From positions 1-20,394 of the forward strand of contig JAYMTA010001360.1 in the NCBI GenBank assembly GCA_036897625.1: DNA of 20,394 bases, in the 5' to 3' direction. The DNA is from Pelargonium cotyledonis (taxonomy: Eukaryota > Streptophyta > Magnoliopsida > Geraniales > Geraniaceae). Below the pieces are notes generated by a model. That model had not been told where the DNA came from and made no database searches. It saw nothing but the letters and a program-made list of their open reading frames with translations. Position numbers and translations under genes: made by a program. Positions 1-11,347 of this stretch are shown piece after piece (the first letter of the stretch is position 1; each line of letters starts with the position of its first letter).

Positions 1-1170
1 ACTTGATTTGTTGTTAGGGTTTAGGTGTTAGTTTAAAGGAGACAGTGGTTGTTTATATTTTAATTTCCGTTGCTAATTGTTAGTTAGTAATCAAAAAGTT
101 AGTGGGAAGTTCAGTTATCAAAGTTAGTACAGACAGAGCACAGTCCAATAATTATAAGTTTAATCGGTTTGTGAATTAAAAATTTAAGAACTTGGATAAA
201 GTCACATTTGACTGACTGTTAACAATTTTAATAATTTAACTGAGTTTGACAACGACTCGTTGACTCAATTTTTTACTTTATTTTTTACGACATTAGGTTG
301 TAAGACAATGTTTGGTTGGTAGGAACATGAATGCAATGTTTATTTCGGATTGGAATACTCATTTCATTTTGTTCTATTTCGGTTTATCAAATGTAGTTTA
401 TGAGTACCGTTTTAAAACGTTCTCCCAATGCTTACAAATAGGACCGATGGAATTAGGACCCGGTGGCCTTACTAGTTCGGTCGACGAATAATACAGTAGA
501 TGTGCATGTGTCATACTTGGTGAAAATCAATAATCGATTTAACTTGCTAGACCGGTTTGTGAGATAATAAATTTTACCTTTCAGCTTTCCTTTTAAATGT
601 TTATAACTTTTGGGCCTTCTCTTTTAAAAAATGGATCATATATAGCCCAAGTTGATATAATTCACCTAGATTACAAACTAGTTTTAACAAAAGACAATTT
701 TTCTTCATCAAAAAAATTCTTTGAAGCACCGCCGTTCTTTTATTATCAGCTTCGGTTCATTTTTCTTATTCGTATTATTTTATTGAATAAACATAAATTT
801 AGCATATTCGATTTGACAAGACTTATTCTTCTGTTGAATTCATCATGATAGTTGGCTCCTCTTTTTAATTCGTCTGCAAAACAACGCATTATTATTTTTG
901 CCTTCTCTATATGCTAGTTGTGAAAAATACAGTAGACAAACTATTTTCATTTATTTTAATGTTTGAATCATATTTTAGTACTTCTAGTAGTTCTAGTTTT
1001 TGTTTGAATTATATTTTTCAATTTATTTTACATGGAAGTATTACCGCGCGTAAGATAATTTTGAAGAGAGCAGAAGTTGTTCCATTATTGCAGTTAGTAT
1101 TTCAACCGACTATATAATAATTGGTATCATAAAATTTCATTTATAAAACTTGAATACAAGCTCATATAGC
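1..1170. other. AT-rich intergenic stretch, nothing recognised
   Basis: I see no gene, RNA or transposon ends here. Two short open frames (about 597-848 and 911-1117, plus) are dominated by Phe, Ile, Leu, Ser and Lys, as expected of AT-rich noncoding DNA. They match no family I know and have no splice sites that would extend them sensibly. The stretch may hold degenerate repeat DNA that cannot be recognised by eye. Confidence 0.5.
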
Positions 1171-1341
1171 AATTCTAATGAGCTCCATTCCCAAGTACAA
1201 TGAGAAAGACCTGGAAGAGGTTGCTGAAAATGACCAAGGGCTCTACAATATGGAGCCTTAGGTCTCGTAAAAAAATACAAAAAAACAAGTTACAGGTACA
1301 TACATATATGGGGTCACAAGGATTTGGTCTTATATTAGATA

Positions 1342-1980
1342 TCAGTAGTTGGTACATGTCATGAAATGGCCACTAGCTGCTATTTCAGGAACTGGTTTCC
1401 TTGTGTTGGAGTGAGAGGTTAGCAAAGCCTGGACATTCCTTTCCAGTTGAGCTATGTAGTTAATTTTCCTGATCCGAGATCGTTGAGCCAATTTCCTGCA
1501 TTACAACACAAGTTGGTTTTAAGGAATTGGCAGCAATTAACCTCTTTTGGTAATTTTGAAATTGACTTATGCAACGCACTGTTTTGCCCATTTTGTATCT
1601 GTTCTGGGTGCTGAATGATTAGGTGATTCCTTTGTCCAGTTCTTGTGTTTATCGGGAAAGTTCGAGCCAAGAGAAACATTTCTCGAGCTGCATTCCTCGT
1701 GCTTGTCTAAGTAAGCGTAAGGATCACTAGATGAACGCTGATGGCGTATCTGAGGCTTGGGCTCATCCAGCAGTTCCTCGAGCCACAAAGGCTGTTCTTC
1801 TTTGAGAATGTTGTCGGAGGAAGCTGTGCGCTGGAGGCCCTGATCTGTTGTTGTATGGTTGAAGAACCCGTCAATGGGTTGAAGTGTTGAGGTTCCTTTC
1901 AAGGTATCGGGTTCCAGCCTACTTATCGACGGTGATAGAATTTGGGTCTTATCTTCAGAAGTTAAGAGTGATCGAGACAT
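1342..1980 (-). pseudogene. Truncated bZIP transcription factor gene lacking the leucine zipper
   Basis: Probably a broken bZIP factor of the plant type related to Arabidopsis At4g06598 and bZIP34/bZIP61. Exon 1 is 1980-1580 from an ATG, an 84-bp GT-AG intron is 1579-1496, and exon 2 is 1495-1342 ending in TGA, giving 184 codons. Residues about 50-92 carry the family's conserved block: QRTASSDN, EEQPLWLEELLDEP and RSSSDPYAYLD. Residues 137-158 carry the basic region (AQRSRIRK) and the start of the zipper (YIAQLERNVQAL). After Leu158 homology stops and an unrelated 26-residue tail follows, so the dimerisation zipper is missing. I searched the minus strand to about 1170 and found no zipper exon. 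The normal N-terminus is also absent. These losses, and the scrambled duplicate just upstream, favour a pseudogene; a short expressed protein without a zipper cannot be excluded. The family assignment is from memory of conserved motifs. Confidence 0.65.
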
Positions 1981-2069
1981 GTTGGACTAAATAGTTTAAG
2001 TGTTGAGATTCCTTTCAAAGTATCGGGTTCCAGCCTGCTTATCGACAGAATGTGATAGAATTTGGGTTT
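1879..2069 (-). repeat. Diverged tandem duplication at the bZIP remnant
   Basis: Positions 1879-1949 and 1995-2069 are near-identical direct copies sharing the core ATCGGGTTCCAGCCT, with a few substitutions and a 4-bp insertion in the right copy. The left copy lies inside the first exon of the bZIP remnant (residues about 11-34). The right copy lies upstream of its ATG, and its reading frame is not continuous with the remnant. This suggests an internal duplication after the locus stopped being constrained. Confidence 0.8.
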
Positions 2070-2520
2070 AAAAAGGAGACGTACCCCTGTTGTGGAGCTG
2101 AACTATAGGTATTTAGAATCATATTTAATATAATATGTAAACTTGCTTGCAAGTGAAGATGCAGCTACAGGGCAAATTTGAACACATCACAAAAACAAAA
2201 TGAAGAATGGATCAAGTAAAGGATAGAAAATAACTCCTACATTCTGAATCAGTGAACATCTCTTAAAAGAGAACCATTCAGTCTAAAACTTCTCATTCAA
2301 TGTTATATATGTTCGGAAAAGTTACAAACTTACAGGCAATTCAAGAACCACCCCAATCTTCAAATTATTGTGCTTTTTGAATTCGAAACATCATGGGGCC
2401 TTCTACTCGGGATATCAGACAAACAATCTGATCACATGAACTTCTGTAGGGTAAAGATCAACTGGGCGCGTTATGGACAAGGGAGTGAAGGCGGCACAAT
2501 GAAAAACTATGAGCTATCGC
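2070..2520. other. Probable 3' untranslated region of the RanBPM gene
   Basis: This stretch lies between the RanBPM stop codon and the bZIP remnant on the same strand. It has no coding-like frame and probably contains the RanBPM 3' UTR. I could not fix a polyadenylation site. Confidence 0.4.
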
Positions 2521-5500
2521 TTATCTTTGCTTACCACTGTTGAGTACTCTGTGCAGATGGAAGGCTTCGCCTTGATCGCCATTCAGGGACCTTCTTTCCA
2601 AGTAGCACGCGGTTAACTGCCTGAGTAATCGTTCTAGGTTAGATTGCATGGAACCATGTGAATCTTTCATGTTTGGATTCGTTGACAATATCATGGCATT
2701 AACAGTGTCGGCCACGAATTCACGCTGTGAGACTCTGAGAAGATATCCAACTGGGGACTCATGTGGTTGTTCGTATGCTAGCAAAGCAACACAGTCCTGA
2801 AAAGAGAGTTCCAACGAGTATTTAGGTTCAATTTCCACTGCAAAAGATACGTGAACCTAAAAAATAATTGTTCGAACTAGAATATGCTACTAAATGTCCC
2901 TCGGTCACCAATTAGTTTGATGCTTCAGTTTCACAAGTAAACCAAAATGGGCTTTTGGTTTCCGATTGCCCAAAGTCGCCATTTGCCACAAAAGATTAAC
3001 ACTTCCATGTCAAAGTGAATTATATGACACATCAAAACAACTTAGTGCCTGACAACAGAAAACTTTAGTACCTGAACTAGATCTTCAAAACCGGCCAATA
3101 GGAAATACTTTGTTAATTCAAGCCTTCCATATTTCACAGCCTCTTCGAGTGCTCCAACCTATATGTTGGCACAGGTGTCACAGTTTAATAAAAATATTCA
3201 AACAGATTTAGCCACACCAGATGGATTGTTTCTACAATCTCTACCTGGGAAATTAAAAATCCAAGGCAGAGATTGTATCACTTAAGTACACACATAACAA
3301 AAAATCCATGCATAGCTTCCACAATATACTCCAGAGGTATAACAAAGCAAAGGCAGATTGCATCGCATAACTTGCATTCAGGAACGATATCTTTCTTACT
3401 GTAAGCGTAACAGATCCATATGAAATTCAACAAGTGCAACAGACTCTCTAACTTGGTTTTCCTCTATCGTAGACACTGAAAAGGCCCCATGTTTTGTCCC
3501 ATGATACCTAAGGTTACCTGCTTTTATTACATGATATTTCCAATTCGACATATAAAAATGTACACCTTAGTTCGCGTTCATTATGATCAACTGAAAGGAA
3601 TTGGAAGTAACATCAAATAAGAACAGGTATTGGTTCTTTATCCTAACATCGTCCTGCTGCAGGGTTTTAAGGTTCAGACTCTTTACTTCAGGAATGCACA
3701 GGTCCGCCAATCGACTGGTTGTGATATGTTGTGCATTAAGTATGTGGGTTTCGGCTACAGTGGAAGGAGTGCTCCGACAATGCAAGTCCTTTGCTGTGCG
3801 TTCTTTGGTAGGAAAGGAATAATAGGGATATTCCAAGGGATTGGAATGTTGTTATGATGCAATCTTTCCAGGGGTTTCTCTTTGTGAGGACTGAGGACAT
3901 CTTGTCCTCATCTATTTACTTCGCTTCTATAATCTATATCTTTTAAAAAATGCTAACATCAAATACACATTTCAGTACTTTTAGAAACTTTCTTAAGTAA
4001 ACAGAATTATGGTTCAAATGAAAAATATATAACTCTCTTTCTATAATCCTTTTTTTTATTATAAAGCCATGAGTCAGGAAATAGGAAGCAGAAGTTACCC
4101 GGACAAGTTCAATAAATTTTTGACAGTGCAGTAGAAAGCAAATTTCTGATTTGTCATCCTGCAGAAAGCAAATATACTGTCACGATCTCCACAAAATCCA
4201 GAATTATTTCTACAGATTATTAATGTCAATTATTCAGATAGCCAGTGAAATGAAAAAAACACATAGGCTAACACGATGAAATTTGTTTCTCAATACTAGT
4301 AAAATAACTAATACCTCGAATCATTTAATGAAATAAAAACCCAACTCAGCACCAACTGTACTAAGAACTATCAATAACCAGAACAATTGAAAATACGAAA
4401 CAAACATCACAAAAATCATATAACTGTGGCGATTATCCACTGATTCTTTTACAGGAAAGGCAAATGAAACAATAAAGGATAAGGCAATGAAAGTAGATAA
4501 CTCAGGTGTATGTTTAACAAAGAACACTTAAGGAATTATATATCTGCTTCAGGAATAAATATTGAACAGTATTTATAGCATGTAGGCAAGTAAATCTTCT
4601 AGATAACAAAGCTATCAAGCAATTATACATATTGAAAGAAAAGAAGAAAACTAGAAGGCCAAGACTAGAACTTTACCTGAACAATCTGGGGATACCAATC
4701 GCGAAGTTTACCAAATGCAGCATCGATGTCTCCATTTCTGATTAGCTTCATTTGACAAGAAAGCAGTTCAGATAAAACCAGAAAAGGAAGAAAACTGGCA
4801 CAAATTAGTTAAATAGTGAGAGAAAAGATAATACTAATATTGTGCAAGCAATCTAAAGACGGATAAAACCAATTTCATAAGTAAATGAAGAGCAGAATGT
4901 AGTTCTTTTGCACAATTACAAAGAACATAGGGTTCAATGTCAAAAAAGGAAATTAACAACACTCACATTCATCAAGCCATTAACACATGGCCAAAGTATC
5001 AAAGAGCAAATACATTTACATAATACATTGATAAAAGATATAGAAAAAAATCAATAGCGTCTATTACATATGTCAACAACCACATATATAAGCACAGATA
5101 GCCAACAAATATAATACCTGACGAAGTGTCTTTCTTTGGCTCAAAGCATACTTGATATTGCTATTCTGCTCATCAAAGTCATTACCTACAGTGATTGGAG
5201 GAAGAGTATTGCTACTAGCCATGTCAAAAGATTTGAGAGTATCTTCATAGCCGTAGTGTAGTAAGTAGGAGCGAACGAGTCTAGTTATCAAAATATAAAG
5301 TTAGTAGCTGCATATTATAAGTTATAGAAATATATACAATTAATAAACATTACAATGGGGAAAACTCTTGGCAGGAGTGATGTCTTATAGAATAATTGTG
5401 TTTATAACATCAACTACAGGAGAGTTCACGTATCGGGGAATACCAGAAGAGGGGTCACTAAAAGAAAAGCAAGAAGATATCATGACCACGAAAAGGTTGT

Positions 5501-8500
5501 TTTGGTTACAAGAAATTCGAAAGAAAGAAAAAATCGCAGGAAAACCTGCTTACATCTGCTGTCATACAGTTGCAGCTCTATGGTTAACCAAAAGGCACAT
5601 ACCACACTATAGTCATCACCGACTGCATTTAATTTGTAGGATCTTACAGCACAACTACATACAAGATACTAAACAAAGCCTATAACTTTGATACTGATTT
5701 CAATTTTCAAGATGTTTATTTACGGATTCAAACAGGAACCTCGTCTAAAAGTACTCCCCGAGGTAGCTTAAAGTAATCATGAATTAGAAAATGCCTTGAT
5801 GGAGATTCAGAATCTATGCAAAACTTACTCATAACTGACATTTGGTGGCAAGGACTCCTTTGAAATTTTCAATTGTTGCTTCATTCTTTCTTGTGCTTCG
5901 AATTCCTGTATGATAAAAAAAAATTGTGATAACTTCAACATCTATAAGATGAAATCAAGAAGCAGCAACAGTATTTATTATTGTTAGGGGAAACTTCATG
6001 TAACTACCCAGATGGCCAGAACTATACCCTAACTTTTCTTTTTATTTGCATCAAATATTCAACTAACTACCTACACTTTCAAATATCAATATGTTACTGT
6101 CACTGTTTGGTAGAATAGGTAAAGACCAACTTACCCCTTTACAAATTTATTAGTCATTCTCATACGAGTTATCTAGTCCTAAATTCTGCTATCTTAGAGC
6201 ATTAATCCAAAGTTTCTGCATATTTCATCACCATTGTTGAGCATTTTGCTTAAAGTCTTGTTTACTTTGCTAAGATGTAACTTCGGTTGATTTTGGTGGT
6301 TTTTGACATGAAGAGCACTCCCGCACATGATTAAAAGAAAGGGTAAAGTTCAGTCATGTGCAACTCATGTGAGAAGAGGAATAATAATCCTTTAAATATA
6401 ACTGAGTTACTGAAATTTTGGTTCAGTAAAAGTATAGAGAGTAAGTTGGTGCGAAGAAAAGATCAAGGTACCTAGATGGAAAAGACGCATAGTTCGGGGT
6501 AGTTACATGAAGCTTCACCTTAATATTACTATTATTATTTCAAATGTACAAATTAACCAATGAAGATTGCAGATCCAAGAATATTAAACACAAAAAAGAA
6601 ACAGAGTTACCTAAGCTTATAAATATATAAAACCAATCAAATATAAAAACTCAGTACACTATACTATCTATCTCATATATTTAGCAAAATGTAAATGGAT
6701 CCATATTATTTTTTGCTTCCTCCATTGATACCAATTTGACCTTCTAACATCAAAAGTCATAACATTCTTAATTTTGAACAAAGAAATTTTTCTTGCCACA
6801 AGCTTCAGTAATCAGCTAGTCTCATAGGATGAGAGTGACGTTCAAGAAAAGAAAAGAAAAAAAGAAAGAGTTTACCGTATGAAAAAATAAAATAAAGTGG
6901 AAGGTGAAAGAGAAGGAACATCTTACCTTAAGATCAAAAGCAAATGGTTTCTGGCCAAAGTTGACATGCACCCTGCCAGATTGAAAACGCATCCGAAAAA
7001 TCAGAATCTATATCAATTACATTGTAACTGCAATATGGTAAAATGAAATAAGCATCATCAATATAGCATCTAATGAAGGCAAGGATGATCCAAGATAATG
7101 GTAAAATGCATTAGAAATGCTTATCATAGCTAAGTGACTATTCACAATCAACAAAAAGAAAGCATGAGATTAAAATTCTGTTCTAGCAGTTACCATAAAT
7201 CTAGCAGTTCAGAGGGTAACAAAAATCTTTTGTCATACTCCATTGGTAGTCAACAAATGGAGCAGGCATCTGAAGTGTTACATGAACATTAGGGGAAATT
7301 ACATCAACTTCTAGAACATCATCTAACACACTTTACATTAAAATATTAAATCATTTGAAGATACTATAGGATTACAATATAGACCAGACAGATAGAGAGA
7401 GCAAATGCAAACCCAAGGGATCAGATATATAATACACTTCACATCTCCATCGATGAACTTCCGAATTTTAGACCTCAAATTTGAATGATCAAGTACAAAC
7501 AATTAGTAACTAGTACTGAGTAAAAACTTAAAATTAAGTGTTGGTACTTTAAATTTAGCTATTAAAATCAAACTGAATAAATTGCCTTGTTAAAAAAATA
7601 ATGGAAAAAGAATCAAATATGAATATCCTAACAGGTGAGGGTAGAGCATACTCCTCGTTTTGGCTATGAACAGCAATGGTTGGATATAAGGTACCCTTCA
7701 TGTCCTTGCACACTGTTCCTACTAGCAGCCCATTTTTACTGGCAACAGAAAATATGTGCAATAATAAGAATTCTTATAAGTGATCAATGACAACCAGGAA
7801 AAGAGAGAGCTACACATAAATCTATGCATGCAACACAACTCAATCAAGAATAAAGGCCCTGAAACGAAGTGGACAACTTCCTTACGTGAAAAAGAATTCC
7901 TGTGAAGCATAGTTAATACCACCACCAACTGTATCACCAGATATATATGTTGGGCCAAAAGTCTCTCCCCTTCCTTGTCCACGATATAGCAGTCCATCAT
8001 CCCCATGATATCCACAACTGTTGGCTTCCCATCTGTAACAAAAATAAAAAAAAAAAGAAACATTTTGACAAGTACAAGAAAATTCATTAAAGTTGAAAAG
8101 GGAGTAAGCATCCAAGTACACAGGGAATGTAAATAAGAGATCCTGAGAAACAGTTACATAGCAACATTCACCTTCTCCAATAAATCTAAAAAAGAATAGC
8201 CATTGGAAAAGTAGATGAAGAAGACAGTCACATGAAAAAGGCACATACAGAGAGAAAGACTTGTTATCTTCCACATTAGAAGAAAATGGATTGCGAGGTG
8301 AGATAAAATTTGTGAGGCATGTGAAGTCAAAACGGGTTTCTATCAATCCAAAACAGAACATTAAGGTACAGGCAAAAGTGGAGATTTTTCTCTCCATGTT
8401 TTTGGGAAGCACATCTGCTTGGAAAGTGCTCTGTAAAAGACATGGCAGATTCAACATCCTTCCCATTTTAATCCAATACCTATAGAACCTGAACCCCCTC

Positions 8501-9448
8501 CTCTAAAAAAGAAGAAGGTGTTCAGTCTGAGTTTTTCACATTGCATACAACTATACAAGCTAAGGGTGCAAAATTCAACTTCTTTTTCATGTCCTTTCTT
8601 TTCCTCATTGTTTCTGAAACCTACAGTACCTAATTCATTTTTAGTTCCCACACACCAGAATAAAAATAATTCTACATTTCTATCAGTCTTAACGTATGGC
8701 TTTCTTAACCTAATACAAAATTTTACTTTCCATTCCCTTCCTACACTTAGCCCCAATTTTGATGGCAACCAAACAAAACCATAATAACAGAATCTAACTC
8801 AATTAAATCACTCCATTTGCATACTGGACATATGGTCTGCTATACTAATGAATAAATAAAAACTTAATGCTCCTTTCAGTTTCCCTCATTTTCACAACAA
8901 CCAAACAGAATCAAGTTAGATAAAGTCTATCCAAATTAACATCTCACATAAATTATACTCTCACTCATCATGCCATTTCTTTCACATTCACTTCTTTGTA
9001 TCTCTACAATCAACCTATCATTCTTACTCCAACAAAACCAAAAAGAATCAAGATTCAAGAATTTCAATAAACAACAAAAACCTAATTACCCTGGCTGACG
9101 GCGCATCTTGAACGAATCCGATGTGAAACCAATTGCAATCTGGCCCTTAGTCCCAGCATCCTTCACATAAATCTCGAAGTAGTAAAGCAATCTCTTAACC
9201 GGCGCCGGCCTATTGGCCTGAACGACGCCGACGTCGTGGCCGTGCAAATGGACGTTGGTGTACTTGACCGACAGCTTGTCCGTGGACACCACCAGAAACC
9301 CGCCAGAGCTGTTAATCGTGTTGAGCTCCGTCGGAGCCAGCTCTTCCTCCTCCTCCACCGCCATGTCCCGCCCCGAACCAGCCCGCGCAAGCTCCAAGAA
9401 CCGCAGTACGGGATCCTTGTCTTTTGGATTGCTGTTGGCGTTGCTCAT
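2521..9448 (-). CDS. RANBPM: RanBPM-like protein (SPRY-LisH-CTLH-CRA), CTLH/GID ubiquitin ligase scaffold
   Basis: Complete ten-exon gene. Exons: 9448-9090, 8032-7886, 7738-7652, 6972-6927, 5905-5829, 5280-5118, 4745-4677, 4158-4099, 3158-3072, 2796-2521. All introns are GT-AG, every junction keeps frame, and the sum is 457 codons (456 aa), close to the Arabidopsis homologue At1g35470. The ATG at 9448 is used because the upstream extension starts with TTG. A Lys/Asp and acidic N-terminus is followed by a SPRY domain (about 50-205), LisH (about 240-272, with LVRSYLLHYGYEDTL), CTLH (about 287-345) and CRA to the end (LLAYEQPHESPVGYLL, LERRSLNGDQGEAF). Family knowledge: RanBPM proteins scaffold the CTLH/GID E3 ligase in cytoplasm and nucleus; LisH and CTLH mediate assembly, SPRY binds partners. 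Introns are long, and two hold insertions. The N-terminal exon is much more GC-rich than the rest. Confidence 0.95.
3567..3910. other. Unexplained coding-like block inside the RanBPM intron 4098-3159
   Basis: Within a 940-bp intron, about 3600-3840 is more GC-balanced than its surroundings and open on both strands: an 89-codon minus frame and overlapping 73- and 75-codon plus frames. Next to it, 3892-3910 forms a perfect 8-bp stem with a 3-nt loop (TGAGGACA, TCT, TGTCCTCA). No family is recognised. It may be a retroelement fragment; splicing exons 8 and 9 directly gives the expected RanBPM sequence, so it is not needed as an exon. Confidence 0.35.
5987..6519. mobile_element. Intronic MITE, probably Tourist/PIF-Harbinger type
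   Basis: A 533-bp insertion in the RanBPM intron 6926-5906. Its left end reads GGGGAAACTTCATGTAACTA, and the reverse complement of its right end reads GGTGAAGCTTCATGTAACTA. The inverted similarity continues imperfectly for roughly 45 bp (GAACTATACCC against GAACTATGCG). It is flanked by TTA at 5984-5986 and 6520-6522, matching the 3-bp TWA target duplication of PIF/Harbinger elements. It has no transposase frame, so it is non-autonomous. The superfamily call rests on the 3-bp duplication only. Confidence 0.75.
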
Positions 9449-9461
9449 CGTCTTCAAGCTA

Positions 9462-9469
9462 AAACCCTA
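9462..9469 (+). promoter_or_regulatory. Telo-box-like element in the RanBPM leader
   Basis: AAACCCTA lies about 14 bp upstream of the RanBPM ATG (on the opposite strand as TAGGGTTT). This motif is common near the start sites of plant housekeeping and translation-related genes. Its function here is inferred from the motif and position only; chance is possible. Confidence 0.4.
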
Positions 9470-11347
9470 GAAATCGCGATCACAAAAGCATTGGAGTTCA
9501 CAGAAAAGCTTCTCAAAAACCCCTAATTTTGCAGAGACAAATTTGAGAATTTGAAGAAGGAAGAAACAAGACTCGGGAATGAAAATGAAAAGGAGAAGGA
9601 AGGTTGGTACTTGGTAGTGGAAGCAGACACAGGTTACTTGCACTGTGTGTTTCTCTATTTTGGTAATTTTGTGAATCTTTTGGGGCCAAAGTTTAATTAG
9701 TTAAAACAACCGGGCTTATTTGCAAATACATTAAATAAATTTTAGTACATTTTAATATTTTATGAATGACAATTTCCTTCAAACTTTATAAAAAAAAAAA
9801 AACAATATTCTAGTGAGAAATTTCGTGAATGAAAAATTATTATTTTTATTTGTCGTTTATAAACATACAGAATAATCTTAATATGCGCATAGTCTGAACA
9901 TGATATCGGTTCATATGATAATATTTTTGTTTTTCAAATTGATGTATAGATTTCAAATTTAATATTTGTGTTGTATTTAATACTTGGAACCCATATTTTT
10001 AGAATATAGCTTAAATCAATTAGTCCCTTGTTTCAAAAGTATCATCCATATAAATCAAATGTATAACAAATATGCTTTTTTCATTAAAATAAAATTAATA
10101 CAATAATTTAAAGAGGAATGTTTCTTATAACAAGGAATGTTTCATTTTTACTACTTACATGGCAAAGTTGAAGCACCCGAGAGTGCTCCTTGAAATACTT
10201 TCGATGTTTCTCAAAATCAATTTGCAACAAGCAGGCACGGGTGAAGTGCAATAATAATGTGGTAGGAGTAGGAAACGAGTGTGGCTTGCTCGCCACGGTC
10301 GATATGAGTTGCAACGCCAAATTGGCGCGACATCTTAAGAGTAGGATTCAAATTGAAATTATGTTTTTCTTTCTATCTTGTTTGACTCTCTTTCATCTTT
10401 GAATGAAATTCTATATTTGTGCTCTTGATCATGAGAACCAATGAGCCTCATATTTAGTATGTATTTCTTGATTTTGGGTCTCGGACTTGACCCACAAACA
10501 TGATAGTTGCACACGCATGGACTATAAAATGGCTAAAATGCAAGTAAAATTTTGTGTACCATCATCGCATAACATTCTTTACAAACACTTAACAAAACAA
10601 TACTTCTTTTTTTAGCATTACAAACTCATATTTGTCTACTAAAATGATTTGATAAATATATTTAATGGTCTAAAATGCAATGTTAGAACTATCATCATTT
10701 AGAAGTTTGTTTTATGGATTTGCATATAATGAAAATGGAGGATACTTGAAAAGAATAATTTTGTTCAAAAGAATGAAGATTTATTTTCCTAAACTATTAT
10801 AGTGAATGACTAATTGCAAAAAATTATTCTTCTCATAACCCTATTAATGAAACTGTCTTAGAAACATATAAATATTTGTTTGAATCACATTCCAAATAGC
10901 AAATAAGGTCGAAGAATGAAATAATCCTTTTAACACAAATACTATTTCCTACGAAAAGGAGTGTCTCGTGTATTCAACCGTCCTTAAAGAGAATGTCTCA
11001 TGCTTAAAGCTTTTGTCGATTTTATTGTGCTATCACCACCCTCACTGATCACTGACTTATTTAATAACCTGCAATAAGAAAAATAAAGCTTGTAAACATT
11101 TTCATATAATGCAATTTGTCTAGCATTAAACTAAATCAGTACAATTTTCCCCGGTGAATTGAGATCAAACTTGAGAAAAACGTAACGAAATGGATGAAAC
11201 ATGAGTTCGTAAATTTCCTTTAACTCTATTTGACTCCACATTATAATGTAATTGTTTAGTGAAATGCTCTATATCAATCATAATACTTATTTAGCGTCAA
11301 AATTTGTTCTTGAAACATTGCATAAGTGCAGTAGTTACCTTGGAAAA
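9470..11347. other. Intergenic region between the RanBPM 5' end and the V-ATPase G 3' end
   Basis: 9470 to about 9700 is the RanBPM leader and promoter; I see no clear TATA box. The rest is AT-rich. About 10150-10340 is richer in GC, with short open frames on both strands and a small inverted motif around 10312-10330 (GCGCCAATTTGGCG read on the minus strand). It looks like old repeat debris but has no boundaries I can define. The part just below 11348 is the V-ATPase G 3' UTR. Confidence 0.5.

Noticed and set aside
1178-1261. A 27-codon plus-strand frame MSSIPKYNEKDLEEVAENDQ...
   Set aside because: It looks mildly coding-like, but it is very short, has no conserved family and no supporting splice sites. 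It is also not the missing bZIP zipper, which should be on the other strand.
3851-3894. Possible C/D-box snoRNA (ATGATGC ... CTGA) in a RanBPM intron
   Set aside because: The C box is imperfect, there is no terminal stem, and it would be antisense to the host transcript.
5368-5685. A 105-codon plus-strand open frame
   Set aside because: It lies antisense in a RanBPM intron, begins with a non-ATG codon (TTG), and resembles no family.
7289-7311. TTAGGGGAAATTACATCAACT resembling one end of the intronic MITE
   Set aside because: The similarity is short and imperfect, and no partner inverted end is visible nearby.
7886-8466. A 194-codon minus-strand open frame running through the first RanBPM intron into exon 2
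   Set aside because: The last 50 codons are real RanBPM exon 2; the upstream part is Phe/Cys/Ser-rich intron sequence open by chance. A TTACAG acceptor at the exon 2 boundary and perfect family continuity from exon 1 make the spliced model correct.
9163-9526. Overlapping open frames on both strands over RanBPM exon 1
   Set aside because: They are other-frame shadows of the GC-rich first exon; the SPRY frame is the one with homology.
10523-10529. TATAAAA on the plus strand
   Set aside because: No open reading frame or transcript-like structure follows it, so it is probably chance in AT-rich DNA.
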